A stretch of 64,000 nt of DNA from Noviherbaspirillum saxi (GTDB taxonomy: Bacteria > Pseudomonadota > Gammaproteobacteria > Burkholderiales > Burkholderiaceae_D). How positions within the stretch are numbered: position 1 is the first letter of the stretch; the number at the start of each line of letters is the position of its first letter. A program made the position numbers and the translations under genes. The stretch spans positions 124,001 to 188,000 of the forward strand of contig NZ_QYUO01000001.1 of assembly GCF_003591035.1 (NCBI RefSeq), read 5' to 3'. Shown piece after piece: positions 43,613 to 53,706 of this stretch. Below the pieces are notes generated by a model. It saw only the letters and a list, made by a program, of their open reading frames with translations. It was not told the DNA's origin and did no database searches.

Positions 43613-43930
43613 ATGTCTGTCCTGACCATCGCCTTACCCGCCGAAGCGGCATTGCCCGCTTTGCAAGCCTTCGCCGGCAGTGCATTCACTGCTGTCCGCC
43701 CTTTCCTCGGTCTTGGCGTTGTCGCTGCCGTCCTGCTCGCATTCAAGCCCTTGCTGATCGGTCTGCTGCGTGCCGCACTGCTGCTCGTCAAACCGCGTCA
43801 AACACTGGAGCAGCGTGCCGAGCGCCGCACGCTGCAAAGTATTTTGCTATTGAATCGCATGGCGCGCGACCTGGACGGTGCTCAGCCCAATCTGGCCAAC
43901 GAATTGCGCGCACTGGCTTCGCGCGGCTAA
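43613..43930 (+). CDS. Small membrane protein of unknown function
   Basis: 105 residues. One or two hydrophobic helices (LALPAEAALPALQAF is weak; FLGLGVVAAVLLAFKPLLIGLLRAALLLV is strong) and a basic amphipathic C-terminal part (KPRQTLEQRAERRTLQSILLLNRMARDL). CGGAGTAA precedes the ATG. It lies 12 bp upstream of the next gene and both are divergent from the LysR gene, suggesting one regulated unit. Confidence 0.72.
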   Translation: MSVLTIALPAEAALPALQAFAGSAFTAVRPFLGLGVVAAVLLAFKPLLIGLLRAALLLVKPRQTLEQRAERRTLQSILLLNRMARDLDGAQPNLANELRALASRG

Positions 43931-43941
43931 ACGGAAACACC

Positions 43942-44367
43942 ATGAATACCCTGACACGCACTTCGGCCCATCCTGCGCCATTGCCCAGTCTACTGGTGGA
44001 ATGCGCGTTTTTCATGCGCCGTTCGCGCAGCCTGGCATCCATGCTGCCGGCATTCCTGATGAGCGGCATCGCAAGCTTGGCGCTCAGCCTCGTTCTGCAT
44101 TTGCCCGGAACCGGGTTCAGCGAACATCTCGCCAGCGGCTGGCTCGAAAGCTGGCTGACTGCATGGCCGATTGCGTTTCCGGTGGCCTATGTCGGGGCGC
44201 TATTGCTGCGCAAAATGAAGGCGGCGACCAAATCGTCATCCGTCAGCCGCACAGTGGCCGGTCTCGGTTGGTCCGACTTTGCCGAGGTGTCGCAGCAAGT
44301 AACAGCGGCACACTGCCTAACGGTCTTGCGCGGCGTGAAAGCCACCCCCAGCTATCGCGTCTCATAG
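43942..44367 (+). CDS. DUF2798-like membrane protein with C-terminal extension
   Basis: 141 residues. Two hydrophobic helices (LPAFLMSGIASLALSLVLHL and WLTAWPIAFPVAYVGALLL) with the intervening GWLESWLTAWPIAFPVAY match the short DUF2798 membrane family. The extension after residue 90 is polar and not recognised. The ATG at 43942 directly follows the small membrane gene; the longer frame covers that gene and is rejected. It overlaps the convergent next gene by 6 bp. Confidence 0.75.
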   Translation: MNTLTRTSAHPAPLPSLLVECAFFMRRSRSLASMLPAFLMSGIASLALSLVLHLPGTGFSEHLASGWLESWLTAWPIAFPVAYVGALLLRKMKAATKSSSVSRTVAGLGWSDFAEVSQQVTAAHCLTVLRGVKATPSYRVS

Positions 44368-44790
44368 GCCGCGCAGCAGTATTTCGGTATTCACGACGCG
44401 CACAGCACCGCGCGTTCTTTGCCCGCCTTCATCAAACCAGCGCTGGGCGACGAATGGAGCAAATCCGGTTTCTTCCCTGATAGCGAACTGGAAGATCGCA
44501 TCCCAGTCGCTATCGCGCGGCATCACCCATAGCACCTGCCGCCCATTGTCGGCCCGTATCCCCGCATGGCGCAGGTTTGCACGCACGCCTTCCGCGCGCT
44601 CTTCCCGGCTTTGCACATAATTGCCATCGGTATCGGGAAGCGGCAACACCGCAGGCACACGCTTTTGCAGCAGCGCCGATGCGCCGTTGGGAAATCTGGC
44701 CCATGGCCCGACCAGAGCCTGATGCACGAATTGCAGTTCTTGTTCAGTGAGCGGTTCGTCCAGGTAATAACAGGAAAGCAGATGAGGCAT
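44362..44790 (-). CDS. Conserved hypothetical protein
   Basis: 142 residues, soluble, no signal peptide. It begins MPHLLSCYYLDEPLTEQELQFVHQALVGPWARFPNG and includes GRQVLWVMPRDSDWDAIFQFAIREETGFAPFVAQRW. I recognise no family. Codon use and composition look like a real gene. It converges on the DUF2798-like gene with a 6-bp overlap of stops. Confidence 0.65.
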   Translation of the reverse strand: MPHLLSCYYLDEPLTEQELQFVHQALVGPWARFPNGASALLQKRVPAVLPLPDTDGNYVQSREERAEGVRANLRHAGIRADNGRQVLWVMPRDSDWDAIFQFAIREETGFAPFVAQRWFDEGGQRTRGAVRVVNTEILLRGL

Positions 44791-44875
44791 AGTCGGGCGG
44801 CAACTTTATCAGCATGCGACAGCGCAGAATCATCATACTGCCAACGGGATGCGAAGTGACCCCCTAAGTGCCCCA

Positions 44876-45133
44876 CTAACTGCGTGGCCGGTTCTTGTCG
44901 TAGATCGCAAACAGGATCAGGCCATAGCCGAGCAGCCTGATGATGTAATACGCCGGCATGTCGTCGGAGTCGACCGTTGCCGCACCCAACAGCAGACGGT
45001 TGACCGCATCGCTGGCAAATGCCAGCGAAAAGAAAAGAAAGAAGCGGTCGCCGGTACTGCGCCAGAATCGGAGAAAAAACAGGGCTGCAATCAACGAGGC
45101 GGTGACGATGGCACCTATCAACATGTCATTCAT
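44876..45133 (-). CDS. DUF5985-like small membrane protein (copy 2)
   Basis: 85 residues, three predicted hydrophobic helices: IGAIVTASLIAALFFLRFW, FFLFFSLAFASDAVNRLLLG and AYYIIRLLGYGLILFAIYDKN. FLRFWRSTGDRFFLFFSLAFA parallels LLLRGYRRNGYRLLFWSGLCF of the next gene, so the two are paralogues. Last of a three-gene unit. Confidence 0.78.
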   Translation of the reverse strand: MNDMLIGAIVTASLIAALFFLRFWRSTGDRFFLFFSLAFASDAVNRLLLGAATVDSDDMPAYYIIRLLGYGLILFAIYDKNRPRS

Positions 45134-45140
45134 CGCGCCC

Positions 45141-45398
45141 TTACTCCTCCCAGATCAGGCCATACAATAACGGCAACAATGCAATTAGCGCGGCGACCAG
45201 CCGCCAGGTGAGCAGATCGACCGATGTCGGAAACACGATCCGGTCGAGAATCAGCAGGATATTGTTGACCGATAAGCCAACAAAACACAATCCGCTCCAG
45301 AACAAGAGCCGATAACCATTCCGGCGATAGCCGCGCAACAATAGCCATGAGCACAGCATCGAGGTGATTGCGCACAGCGCGTAAATTATGGCGGCCAT
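45141..45398 (-). CDS. DUF5985-like small membrane protein (copy 1)
   Basis: 85 residues, three hydrophobic helices (AAIIYALCAITSMLCSWLLL, RLLFWSGLCFVGLSVNNILLIL, RLVAALIALLPLLYGLIWEE). Same size and helix order as the following gene. The ATG at 45398 starts 1 bp after the stop of the putative regulator gene, so the three genes form an operon. Function unknown; DUF5985 pairs are usually found together. Confidence 0.78.
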   Translation of the reverse strand: MAAIIYALCAITSMLCSWLLLRGYRRNGYRLLFWSGLCFVGLSVNNILLILDRIVFPTSVDLLTWRLVAALIALLPLLYGLIWEE

Positions 45399-45399
45399 T

Positions 45400-45792
45400 T
45401 CAAGAGTCCTTTCGCCACTTGAAAGCATCGGCAAATTGCTGAGCCTTTCTTCCGGACGTGGAATGAATCAGATTGGTCATCGCTACCAGCTGTGTTGAAT
45501 ATGCTTCCGCAACCTGGTCAATCATCTGGCGCAGACTTTCGGAAGACGGCGCGAAACAATAGTAGTCGGGCCGCGCCGCATCGGTGCGTAATATCCCGGC
45601 TTCATGCAATTCGGTCAATAATGAAGACGCCGCTTTTTCGCTGAGGTAAAGGCGGTTTGCCAACATTGAGGCATCCCAACTCACTTCTTCCTTGCTGCGC
45701 AGCAGGAGCATGGCTTCCATGTAAGGGATGGACGGTATGCTCGTCAGTACAAAACGGCGAACCTCGTCAGAAATGGGAAAGCCGGAAGACAT
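45400..45792 (-). CDS. Putative winged-helix regulator
   Basis: 130 residues. VSWDASMLANRLYLSEKAASSLLTELHEAGILRTD looks like a winged helix-turn-helix (strand, recognition helix, wing); flanking helices may dimerise. It heads the operon with the two DUF5985-like genes and may regulate them. Start chosen at the ATG giving MSSGFPISDEVRRF; an upstream ATG adds 10 hydrophobic residues and cannot be excluded. Confidence 0.68.
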   Translation of the reverse strand: MSSGFPISDEVRRFVLTSIPSIPYMEAMLLLRSKEEVSWDASMLANRLYLSEKAASSLLTELHEAGILRTDAARPDYYCFAPSSESLRQMIDQVAEAYSTQLVAMTNLIHSTSGRKAQQFADAFKWRKDS

Positions 45793-46015
45793 GCGAATGG
45801 TTGGCGGGAGCAAAAGATGCACTGGGGAAAGTGCATGTTACCTATTGCAATGGCCGGCGTCGATGCAAGCGCTTATATATCATCAATAGGGTTGATATTG
45901 CTCAAGCCGGGGCTTTCTCCGTTTGCGTCGCCGGTATGAGTGCTTTCGTCGCATGAATCGATAAAACCAAACCTCGACCGTCTTGTCCAAACGACCATCA
46001 ACTGAAAAGGTGTCG

Positions 46016-48523
46016 ATGGTGGAGAACAAGAATTCGCATAAATCAGACCCATACTCTCCTGTACAACACCGCCCTCGACGACGTTCCCGTATGCGCAGGC
46101 TCTGGCGTTATGCATTTATCCTGTCCGGAGTATGCCTGATCGCCTTGCTGGCGGTGTCGATCGTCGTTGCCAGTTATATCGCCAAGATCGTTCCCACCAC
46201 CCCCAGCGTAGAAGCCTTGCTGAATGCCCGCAGTGCCCAGCCCAGCATTCTGGTCTCTGCCGACGGCACCCATCTTGCGACCTTCAGCCGCGGCCAGCAG
46301 CAGCAAATCAATCTGGATCATGTGTCGCCCTTCGTCCTGGAGGCGCTGATTGCCACCGAAGATCACCGTTTCTACGCACACCGGGGCGTAGACGTCAGCC
46401 GCACGCTGTCGGCCATCGTGCATACGCTGCGCGGCGATGCGCAGGGCGGCTCGACCATCACGCAGCAGCTGGTCCGCAACCTGTTTCCCGAACAAATAGG
46501 CCGCTCGCGCACGATGGATCGCAAGCTGCGCGAAATCATCACCGCCGTCAAGATTGAAAAAACCTATACCAAGGACGAAATCCTCGAAACCTATCTCAAC
46601 AGCGTGCCGTTTCTGTACAACGTGATCGGCATTGAAATGGCTGCACGTACCTATTTCGACAAATCCGCTGCCGACCTCGATGCGGCTGAAAGCGCCACCC
46701 TGATCGGCATGCTCAAGGGCACCAGTTACTACAACCCTGTCATCAACCCGGAACGCGCGCAACGACGCCGTAACGTCGTGCTTGCACAAATGCTGAAGCA
46801 TGGCTCGCTGTCGGCCGACGAATTCGCAGCGCTGCGCGACCAGCCCTTGCAGGTCCGGCTGACCCGCCAGTCTGATCCGTTCGGTGTCGCACCCCATTTT
46901 GCCGCCTATATACGGCGGCAGCTGATCGAATGGGCGGATGCCAACGATTACAACATCTATGCCGATGGCCTGATCATCGAAAGCACCATTGACGACCGGC
47001 TGCAGCAGGCCGCCACCGAAGCCGTTGAGCGGCAGTCGCAAGTGTTGCAGGATATTGCCGATGTCGAATGGGCGCGCAGCAGCAGCCGGCTCATATCGCA
47101 AACGCCGGCTGCTTATGGCGCAATGCGCAAGAAGATTGAACCGTTCAGTTATTTCTGGACCGCGCAGCCGGATCTGCTCGATGCCTTCATGCGCGAAAGC
47201 CCCGACTATAAGAAGGCGGTGGCTGCCGGACAATCGGACAAGGAAGCGTTGGCCAAGCTCAAGGACAACGAGCTATTCATGTCCCGCCTGCGCGATATGA
47301 AGACCCGGCTGGAAGCAGGTTTTGTCGCGATGGATCCGAACAGCGGCGAAGTCAAGGCCTGGATCGGCAGCCGCAGTTTCGAACGGGACCAGTTCGACCA
47401 CGTCGCGCAAGCCGAGCGGCAGCCGGGATCGACGTTCAAGCCCATCGTCTATGGGGCGGCGCTGGAACAGGGTTTGAAACCAGACCGAATCTATCCGGAT
47501 GGACAAGTCGAGATACGGGCGCCGGACGGCAGCGTGTGGCGGCCCACCGACATGTCGGGTTTCAGCGGACGCATGATGAGCATGCGCGAAGGCTTGATCT
47601 ATTCAAAGAATACGATCACCGCGCAAGTGATGCAGGAGGTGGGCTTACCCAATGTGATCAGGCTTGCGCGCGATGTCGGCGTGAGCGCGAGCCGGCTCGA
47701 TCCGGTACCGTCGCTATCGCTCGGAACCAGTCCGGTCACGCTGCTGGAAATGGTGTCCGCCTACTCCACCATTGCCCGCGTCGGCCAGTACCGCGAGCCG
47801 GTGACCATCCGCAAGATCACTGATCGCGACGGCAATGTCGTGGCGGAATTCAATACCGAAGCGCGGCGCGTGATGTCCGAAGAGACTGCGGTCGAACTGA
47901 TCGACATGATGCGCGGCGTGGTAAGGCAAGGCACGGCGACCGAAGTGCGCAGCCGCTTCAATATCGTCGCCGACATCGCCGGCAAGACCGGTACCACGCA
48001 AAACAATACCGATGGATGGTTCATCATGATGCATCCCGACATGGTGGCCGGCGCCTGGGTCGGCTTCAATGATTCACGGGTGACGATGCGCAGCGATTAC
48101 TGGGGCCAGGGCGGCCACAATGCATTGCTGCTGGTCGGTGACTTTTTTCGCGACACCCTGAAGGCCAAGCGTATCAACGTCAAGGCAAAATTTCCTCAAC
48201 CGAAGCGGCCGCCGCCGTTAATGGTGAAGACACCGTCCGACGATTGGGTCAACAAGGTCACCGAAAACATGGAATTGATACCGCCCGGCTACGGCTTGAT
48301 CCAACGCGACGGCGCGGCGACGCTATTGGTCGCTCCCGACGACGGTACGCAAGCCGTGGAGCGTGCGCCTGCACCCGGCGCAGATGAACCTGGACGCTAT
48401 CTGAGTGGCATTGATCCGGAGCCGGTACCTGCGCTGCGTACCGAAACCAGTGGCAGCTCGCACAATGCCGGCAGCGCCCAGTCCGGCGGCGTTGATGTGG
48501 CGATTCCGGACGCGATACATTGA
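46016..48523 (+). CDS. Class A penicillin-binding protein (PBP1-like)
   Basis: 835 residues, bifunctional peptidoglycan synthase. A basic cytoplasmic tail, one membrane helix (about 33-55), then the GT51 glycosyltransferase domain (ATEDHRFYAHRGVD with catalytic Glu115; GGSTITQQLVRNLF) and a transpeptidase domain with SxxK in PGSTFKP (near residue 472), SxN in YSKNTIT and KTG in GKTGTTQ (near 654). The C-terminus is proline-rich and disordered. The ATG at 46016 follows AAAAGG; the 11-residue TTG-initiated extension is less likely. A monocistronic gene. Confidence 0.93.
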   Translation: MVENKNSHKSDPYSPVQHRPRRRSRMRRLWRYAFILSGVCLIALLAVSIVVASYIAKIVPTTPSVEALLNARSAQPSILVSADGTHLATFSRGQQQQINLDHVSPFVLEALIATEDHRFYAHRGVDVSRTLSAIVHTLRGDAQGGSTITQQLVRNLFPEQIGRSRTMDRKLREIITAVKIEKTYTKDEILETYLNSVPFLYNVIGIEMAARTYFDKSAADLDAAESATLIGMLKGTSYYNPVINPERAQRRRNVVLAQMLKHGSLSADEFAALRDQPLQVRLTRQSDPFGVAPHFAAYIRRQLIEWADANDYNIYADGLIIESTIDDRLQQAATEAVERQSQVLQDIADVEWARSSSRLISQTPAAYGAMRKKIEPFSYFWTAQPDLLDAFMRESPDYKKAVAAGQSDKEALAKLKDNELFMSRLRDMKTRLEAGFVAMDPNSGEVKAWIGSRSFERDQFDHVAQAERQPGSTFKPIVYGAALEQGLKPDRIYPDGQVEIRAPDGSVWRPTDMSGFSGRMMSMREGLIYSKNTITAQVMQEVGLPNVIRLARDVGVSASRLDPVPSLSLGTSPVTLLEMVSAYSTIARVGQYREPVTIRKITDRDGNVVAEFNTEARRVMSEETAVELIDMMRGVVRQGTATEVRSRFNIVADIAGKTGTTQNNTDGWFIMMHPDMVAGAWVGFNDSRVTMRSDYWGQGGHNALLLVGDFFRDTLKAKRINVKAKFPQPKRPPPLMVKTPSDDWVNKVTENMELIPPGYGLIQRDGAATLLVAPDDGTQAVERAPAPGADEPGRYLSGIDPEPVPALRTETSGSSHNAGSAQSGGVDVAIPDAIH

Positions 48524-48532
48524 GCGTGTGCG

Positions 48533-48982
48533 CTAAAGCGAAACAGCTTCTTCCTTTTCTTCCCGGTCCAATACCGGCGGTGATTTGAATACCTTGGGAA
48601 TGTGCCGGTCCATGCATACCCATGGCAAGGCACTGACTGTCCAGATGTCGGCCACCGGTTTGAACCAGGCGGGATCGTCGAGCGATGCGGCATGAATAAC
48701 GATCACCTCTGGATTTTGTTTGCTGAGGGCAAACAGCGGCGAGCCGCAGCGACCGCAAAAACAGCGCTCGCTATGTCCGCCGGTCTCTGCCTGTACCGCA
48801 TGCCTGTTCAGGGCGCCGCAAATTCCAAGCTTGGCTGTCGCCATGACAATCAGGGGGGAATACGCTCCGCCCCCTGCTTGCTGGCAACTACGGCAGTGGC
48901 AGTTATACATGGCAAGCGGAGTAGCGGAGCATTGATAACGCACCGCGCCGCACGCACAGCCGCCGGAAAATTGTATGGGCAT
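48533..48982 (-). CDS. GFA/CENP-V-like zinc protein
   Basis: 149 residues. GGCACGAVRYQC, NCHCRSCQQAGG and ERCFCGRCGSPLF carry the seven to eight cysteines of the glutathione-dependent formaldehyde-activating (GFA) family, which binds zinc. The ATG at 48982 is chosen because GGAG lies 6 bases before it; two upstream ATGs are possible. Converges with the penicillin-binding protein gene. Substrate unknown; most family members do not act on formaldehyde. Confidence 0.85.
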   Translation of the reverse strand: MPIQFSGGCACGAVRYQCSATPLAMYNCHCRSCQQAGGGAYSPLIVMATAKLGICGALNRHAVQAETGGHSERCFCGRCGSPLFALSKQNPEVIVIHAASLDDPAWFKPVADIWTVSALPWVCMDRHIPKVFKSPPVLDREEKEEAVSL

Positions 48983-49086
48983 CGGCATCTCCATCATCCA
49001 TGGATTTTAGACATGCTGCCTGCGCCAAAAATCTATCGGAGGCCGCATGTCGTCCATGCCCGGCTGCATCATGCGGCGCAAGGTTT

Positions 49087-49434
49087 TCAGGCCGGGTCGG
49101 TAAGCGCGTCCGACGACGTACCGAAGCGGTTGCTCGCTTGTGGCGGCTGCGCGAGGAAATAGATGATCGCAATCCAGCCAAGAACCGGAATCAGACCGAT
49201 CAATTGAAACCAGCCGCTGCGGTCGGTGTCATGCAAGCGACGTGTTGCCGCGGCAATCGAAGGTAGCAAGATGCCGAGATAGAACAGGCCCGACAGGGTT
49301 TCGCTGACAAATGACAGCACGAGACCTGTCAGTGTGATGAACAAGGCGAACCACCAGTATTCGGAGCGCGAAGCTCTGCCCTTGAAATCGGCATATTTCG
49401 ACAGGCAGGTTTTGATCGATTCAGTAAAGGTCAT
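49087..49434 (-). CDS. DUF805 inner membrane protein
   Basis: 115 residues. The DUF805 pattern is clear: YADFKGRASRSEYWWFALFITL at the start, RRLHDTDRSGWFQLIGLIPVLGWIAIIYFLAQP at the end, with three to four hydrophobic helices. GGAGAAGCC precedes the ATG at 49434. Function unknown. Confidence 0.9.
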   Translation of the reverse strand: MTFTESIKTCLSKYADFKGRASRSEYWWFALFITLTGLVLSFVSETLSGLFYLGILLPSIAAATRRLHDTDRSGWFQLIGLIPVLGWIAIIYFLAQPPQASNRFGTSSDALTDPA

Positions 49435-49650
49435 GGCTTCTCCAGTGTTTTTATTGTCGATATACGCGACCGCTGACGTGCGCAACGTATTGCTTCAGGG
49501 TATCACGCCGCTCAGACCTTAACCGCGATTTTTCAAATGCGCCATCCCATTCATATGGGGGTATCAAGACTGCGTGCGGCAACGCGAACCGCTTGCCGGC
49601 AACGCGGTCGTAGCGATGTAAAGTTCATCATTCATCAGGAGAAAACAAGA

Positions 49651-50121
49651 ATGGAAATCGATATCGGCATTTCCGAGCAAGATCGTCACAGCATTGTTGA
49701 TGGCTTGTCGCGCCTACTGGCGGACACGTACACGCTATACCTGAAAACCCACAATTTCCACTGGAATGTGACTGGACCGATGTTTCAGACCTTGCATCTG
49801 ATGTTCGAAACCCAGTACACGGAACTGGCCGCCGCCGTCGATGAGATTGCTGAGCGGATACGTGCGCTGGGCAGCTTCGTTCCGGGGACGTACGGCGACT
49901 TTGCCCGCCTGAGCACGATCAACGAACCGGATGGCGTGCCGTCTGCACAAGAAATGATCCGGCAGCTGGTGCAAGATCAGGAAGCGGTGATTCGCACCGC
50001 CCGCTCGATGTTCAAGGCGGTCGATCAGGCCAGCGACGAGCCGACCGCCGATCTCCTGACGCAACGCATGCAGGTGCATGAAAAGACGGCGTGGATGTTG
50101 CGGTCGCTATTGGAAAAATAA
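49651..50121 (+). CDS. dps: Dps-type DNA-protection ferritin
   Basis: 156 residues. The Dps/ferritin-like signature is THNFHWNVTGPMFQTLHLMFETQYTELAAAVDEIAERIRALG, holding the inter-subunit ferroxidase ligands (His and the D/E pairs). It forms a 12-mer that stores iron and protects DNA in stress. CAGGAGAAAACAAG precedes the ATG. Single gene; a weak 6-bp hairpin follows it at about 50129-50149. Confidence 0.94.
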   Translation: MEIDIGISEQDRHSIVDGLSRLLADTYTLYLKTHNFHWNVTGPMFQTLHLMFETQYTELAAAVDEIAERIRALGSFVPGTYGDFARLSTINEPDGVPSAQEMIRQLVQDQEAVIRTARSMFKAVDQASDEPTADLLTQRMQVHEKTAWMLRSLLEK

Positions 50122-50253
50122 AACAGTCGCGCAGGCATACTGCCTGTGCACGCCGTTGAAGCAGAGTCAAGTTGCAGCCGCAGCCGGGCTTGTAAGTGCG
50201 TTGCCGCGCGTTCGCGCTGGGCTACATGTCCCTATAGATTGTTGTTGAATGAC

Positions 50254-50937
50254 TTAAAACCGGTAGCTGAGACCGACCCGCAACACCGGATACGCCTTGA
50301 AGCGGCTTACTTCATGACGCAACTGTTCGTTTTCGCGCGCCAGATCATTCGCGAATTGCGCGCAGACCGTTGCAGTCGCAGCACAACCCGTATTGCTCAG
50401 TGAAGTTTTGGCTGACCCTTGGAACAGCAGACCGATATCAGTGGAAAAAGACCAGCCTTTTTCCTTTTCCGATGAACGGCCCCATCCTATGCCCAGGTAG
50501 GGCGCGACCTTGTTGAAGCTGACCTTGCCGTTGACCTGGCCTACGCTGGCCGAGCTATAGGCAGTGCCATTGATGTTATAGACGCCGGCGGCATTGGGCT
50601 GAGCCATGACATCGATTTTATTGCCGTTGTAAGCCAGACCGGTCGTCAGCCGGAACGAACTGTCCTTCGATGGATACCAGTCGAGCAAGGCTTCATAGGT
50701 ATTGGCCTTGAGTTTGAGCTGGTAGTCGAGGTCGCGTGTATTGCCGCTGTACGAATAGCCGAGATAGGACGAGCCGAGGCGCGCATTCATATCGGGATTC
50801 AGTGGAATGGTGGCATGCACGCCCACACCGGTGGTACCCACATTCCCCGCCACACCGATATCGGCCTGCGCGCCTGTTGCCATCATCCATCCGGCGATCA
50901 AACCAAAAGCTGCCAATGTTTTCTTCACTGTTTCCAT
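50254..50937 (-). CDS. Outer membrane beta-barrel protein (OmpW-like)
   Basis: 227 residues with a signal peptide (METVKKTLAAFGLIAGWMM, cleavage after about residue 25) and alternating beta strands with a terminal aromatic (VGLSYRF), as expected of an outer membrane barrel. DMNARLGSSYLGYS, APYLGIGWGRSSE and a late two-cysteine loop (TGCAATATVCAQF) are notable. Resembles OmpW/OprG-type small barrels; the precise family is not certain. The ATG at 50937 begins the signal peptide; an upstream start adds five residues. Confidence 0.8.
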   Translation of the reverse strand: METVKKTLAAFGLIAGWMMATGAQADIGVAGNVGTTGVGVHATIPLNPDMNARLGSSYLGYSYSGNTRDLDYQLKLKANTYEALLDWYPSKDSSFRLTTGLAYNGNKIDVMAQPNAAGVYNINGTAYSSASVGQVNGKVSFNKVAPYLGIGWGRSSEKEKGWSFSTDIGLLFQGSAKTSLSNTGCAATATVCAQFANDLARENEQLRHEVSRFKAYPVLRVGLSYRF

Positions 50938-51118
50938 CCTGTTCACGTGCAAGAAAGACCAGGCAATTTTTCAGCACCGCAAAATTGCTTGGCATACAGG
51001 CGCATCTGACTGCAGGCAATAGGCACCAGTTCCAAGAAATTTCGCGAAAATAGGATGCCTTAACAGGTAGATAACAGGAGTTTCAACAAAAGATGGTAGG
51101 GCATCTTGTTGCAAGGAA

Positions 51119-52183
<1,065 letters not shown>

Positions 52184-52361
52184 GGTTAGCCTCGGCAAAT
52201 GGTCAAGCCGACATTATCGACGTTTTGCGCGAACCTCGACGTCGCCGGATGCGACGCTTAAAAACCGTGGACAGATAGCGAACTCTGTTATCATTCCTGC
52301 AATCCAGTGTTTTGCAGCAACCGAGGAATTTCCCAACGAATTGCCGTCATCTCCCTAGAAA

Positions 52362-53228
52362 ATGGCCTCTTCCTCCTACCCTTTCACTATTGTCAACCAC
52401 CGCTTCGTGCTAGAGATGCTCGGTTTCTCCGACGCGGAAAAAAGCCTGCTGGTCTCCACCTTCCGTCTCACTGGCCGCCGGACGTTTTCCTACGTCGATG
52501 TGGAGTCGGTCGATGAACGGCCCGACATTTATCTGGTCAATGCCGACAATCCGGACGGCATTCGGCAGATGCATGAACGCAGTCCCAATATCCATGCCCC
52601 GGCAGTGTTGATCGGCCGCGAAGCGGTCGGTCCATGGCCGGTGATCGCCAAACCGATTCACTGGATGCGGCTGTTTGAACAACTCGACGCCCAGATGCAG
52701 ACGGCATTGCAGGAACGCGCCCGGCGCAGCGCAAACGAACAAGGCATGCAATGGAATGGCAGCATGATGCGCCGTGCGGTCGACAAGGATGCGCCGCCGC
52801 CGGGGCCGGTCGAGGTCAAGCCGCAGGAATCTGTTCTCGTGGTTGATGACAGCGCGACCGTGCGTGCCTTCATGCGCGCCAAGCTGGCGCCGTTCCGCTT
52901 CGACGTCGACTTTGCCGAAGATGGAGAAACGGCGATCGACATGGCGCAAGCCAAGCAATACACCTGTGTCTTCCTCGACATCCTGATGCCTGGCATGGAT
53001 GGCTACCAGGTTTGCAAGCGCATCAAATCCAGCCCTGCGACAAAAGGCTCGGCCGTGGTCATGTTGAGCAGCAAGTCGTCCGCTTTCGACAAGTTTCGCG
53101 GCAGCTGGGCCGGTTGCGATGCGTATCTCGGCAAACCGGTCAGCGAAGACGATTTGCTTAGCACCATCGCCCGTTTCCTGCCGAGTGCACGGCGTGTCGC
53201 GCAGGCGATTCTCGCCAAGACCGCTTAG
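52362..53228 (+). CDS. Response regulator with N-terminal pseudo-receiver and C-terminal receiver
   Basis: 288 residues. The C-terminal half is a good REC domain (VLVVDDSATVRAFM, phospho-acceptor in FLDILMPGMDG near residue 205, conserved Lys in LGKPVSE). The first 115 residues also look receiver-like (YLVNADN, then IAKPI) but lack the acidic pocket at the first strand, so they are probably non-phosphorylatable. No output domain. Chemotaxis/pilus-type signalling is a possibility; no neighbour supports it. Confidence 0.87.
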   Translation: MASSSYPFTIVNHRFVLEMLGFSDAEKSLLVSTFRLTGRRTFSYVDVESVDERPDIYLVNADNPDGIRQMHERSPNIHAPAVLIGREAVGPWPVIAKPIHWMRLFEQLDAQMQTALQERARRSANEQGMQWNGSMMRRAVDKDAPPPGPVEVKPQESVLVVDDSATVRAFMRAKLAPFRFDVDFAEDGETAIDMAQAKQYTCVFLDILMPGMDGYQVCKRIKSSPATKGSAVVMLSSKSSAFDKFRGSWAGCDAYLGKPVSEDDLLSTIARFLPSARRVAQAILAKTA

Positions 53229-53410
53229 TCGCTCCTCAAAACCGCCGGCGCGCAATATGACTGCCGTGACCGCGGTCTTGATTGCAAACAGGCCAATCAC
53301 CGACAGCGGCGGCCAAGCAGGTAAATCAATACGATCGCCGCTGCTGCCTTGAGCAAGGCAAAGCCGGCCAGCGCAATAACGCCTTCGCTACTGCCCGTGC
53401 CAGTATGCCG

Positions 53411-53647
53411 TTATCTGCGTCGCTTTTTCCAGTTGTAATCCGGCGACGGATCGGCGACACCCGGATGGCCGACCGAGTCGGGATTTTCCGACGACATGGC
53501 AACGAAGCAGATGCTCTCGCCTGCCCGCTGCCGTGCACGCAGCTCTTCCATGAATTTCATCGCCATGCTCATGTCGTCCGATGCAAATTCGCGGCCCCGG
53601 GCCGAGGCTGCACCGTCTTCGACTTCCGTCCAGTACACCATGTACAT
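53411..53647 (-). CDS. Conserved small hypothetical protein
   Basis: 78 residues: MYMVYWTEVEDG, then FASDDMSMAMKFMEELRARQRAGESICFVAMSSENPDSVGHPGV and a basic tail KKRRR. A GGGGA ribosome site precedes the ATG at 53647; a GTG at 53668 and an ATG at 53641 are alternatives. Soluble, family not recognised. It lies 59 bp downstream of the LLM flavoprotein gene on the same strand. Confidence 0.55.
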   Translation of the reverse strand: MYMVYWTEVEDGAASARGREFASDDMSMAMKFMEELRARQRAGESICFVAMSSENPDSVGHPGVADPSPDYNWKKRRR

Positions 53648-53706
53648 CGCTGTCCCCGCATCGATCACGCAGCGTTGGAAACCTGTTCCGGTATCCCAAA
53701 CCCGCT

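Noticed and set aside
50129..50149. CAGGCA/TGCCTG hairpin after dps as a terminator
   Set aside because: Short stem with a 3-base loop and no T-run; too weak to list as a separate terminator.
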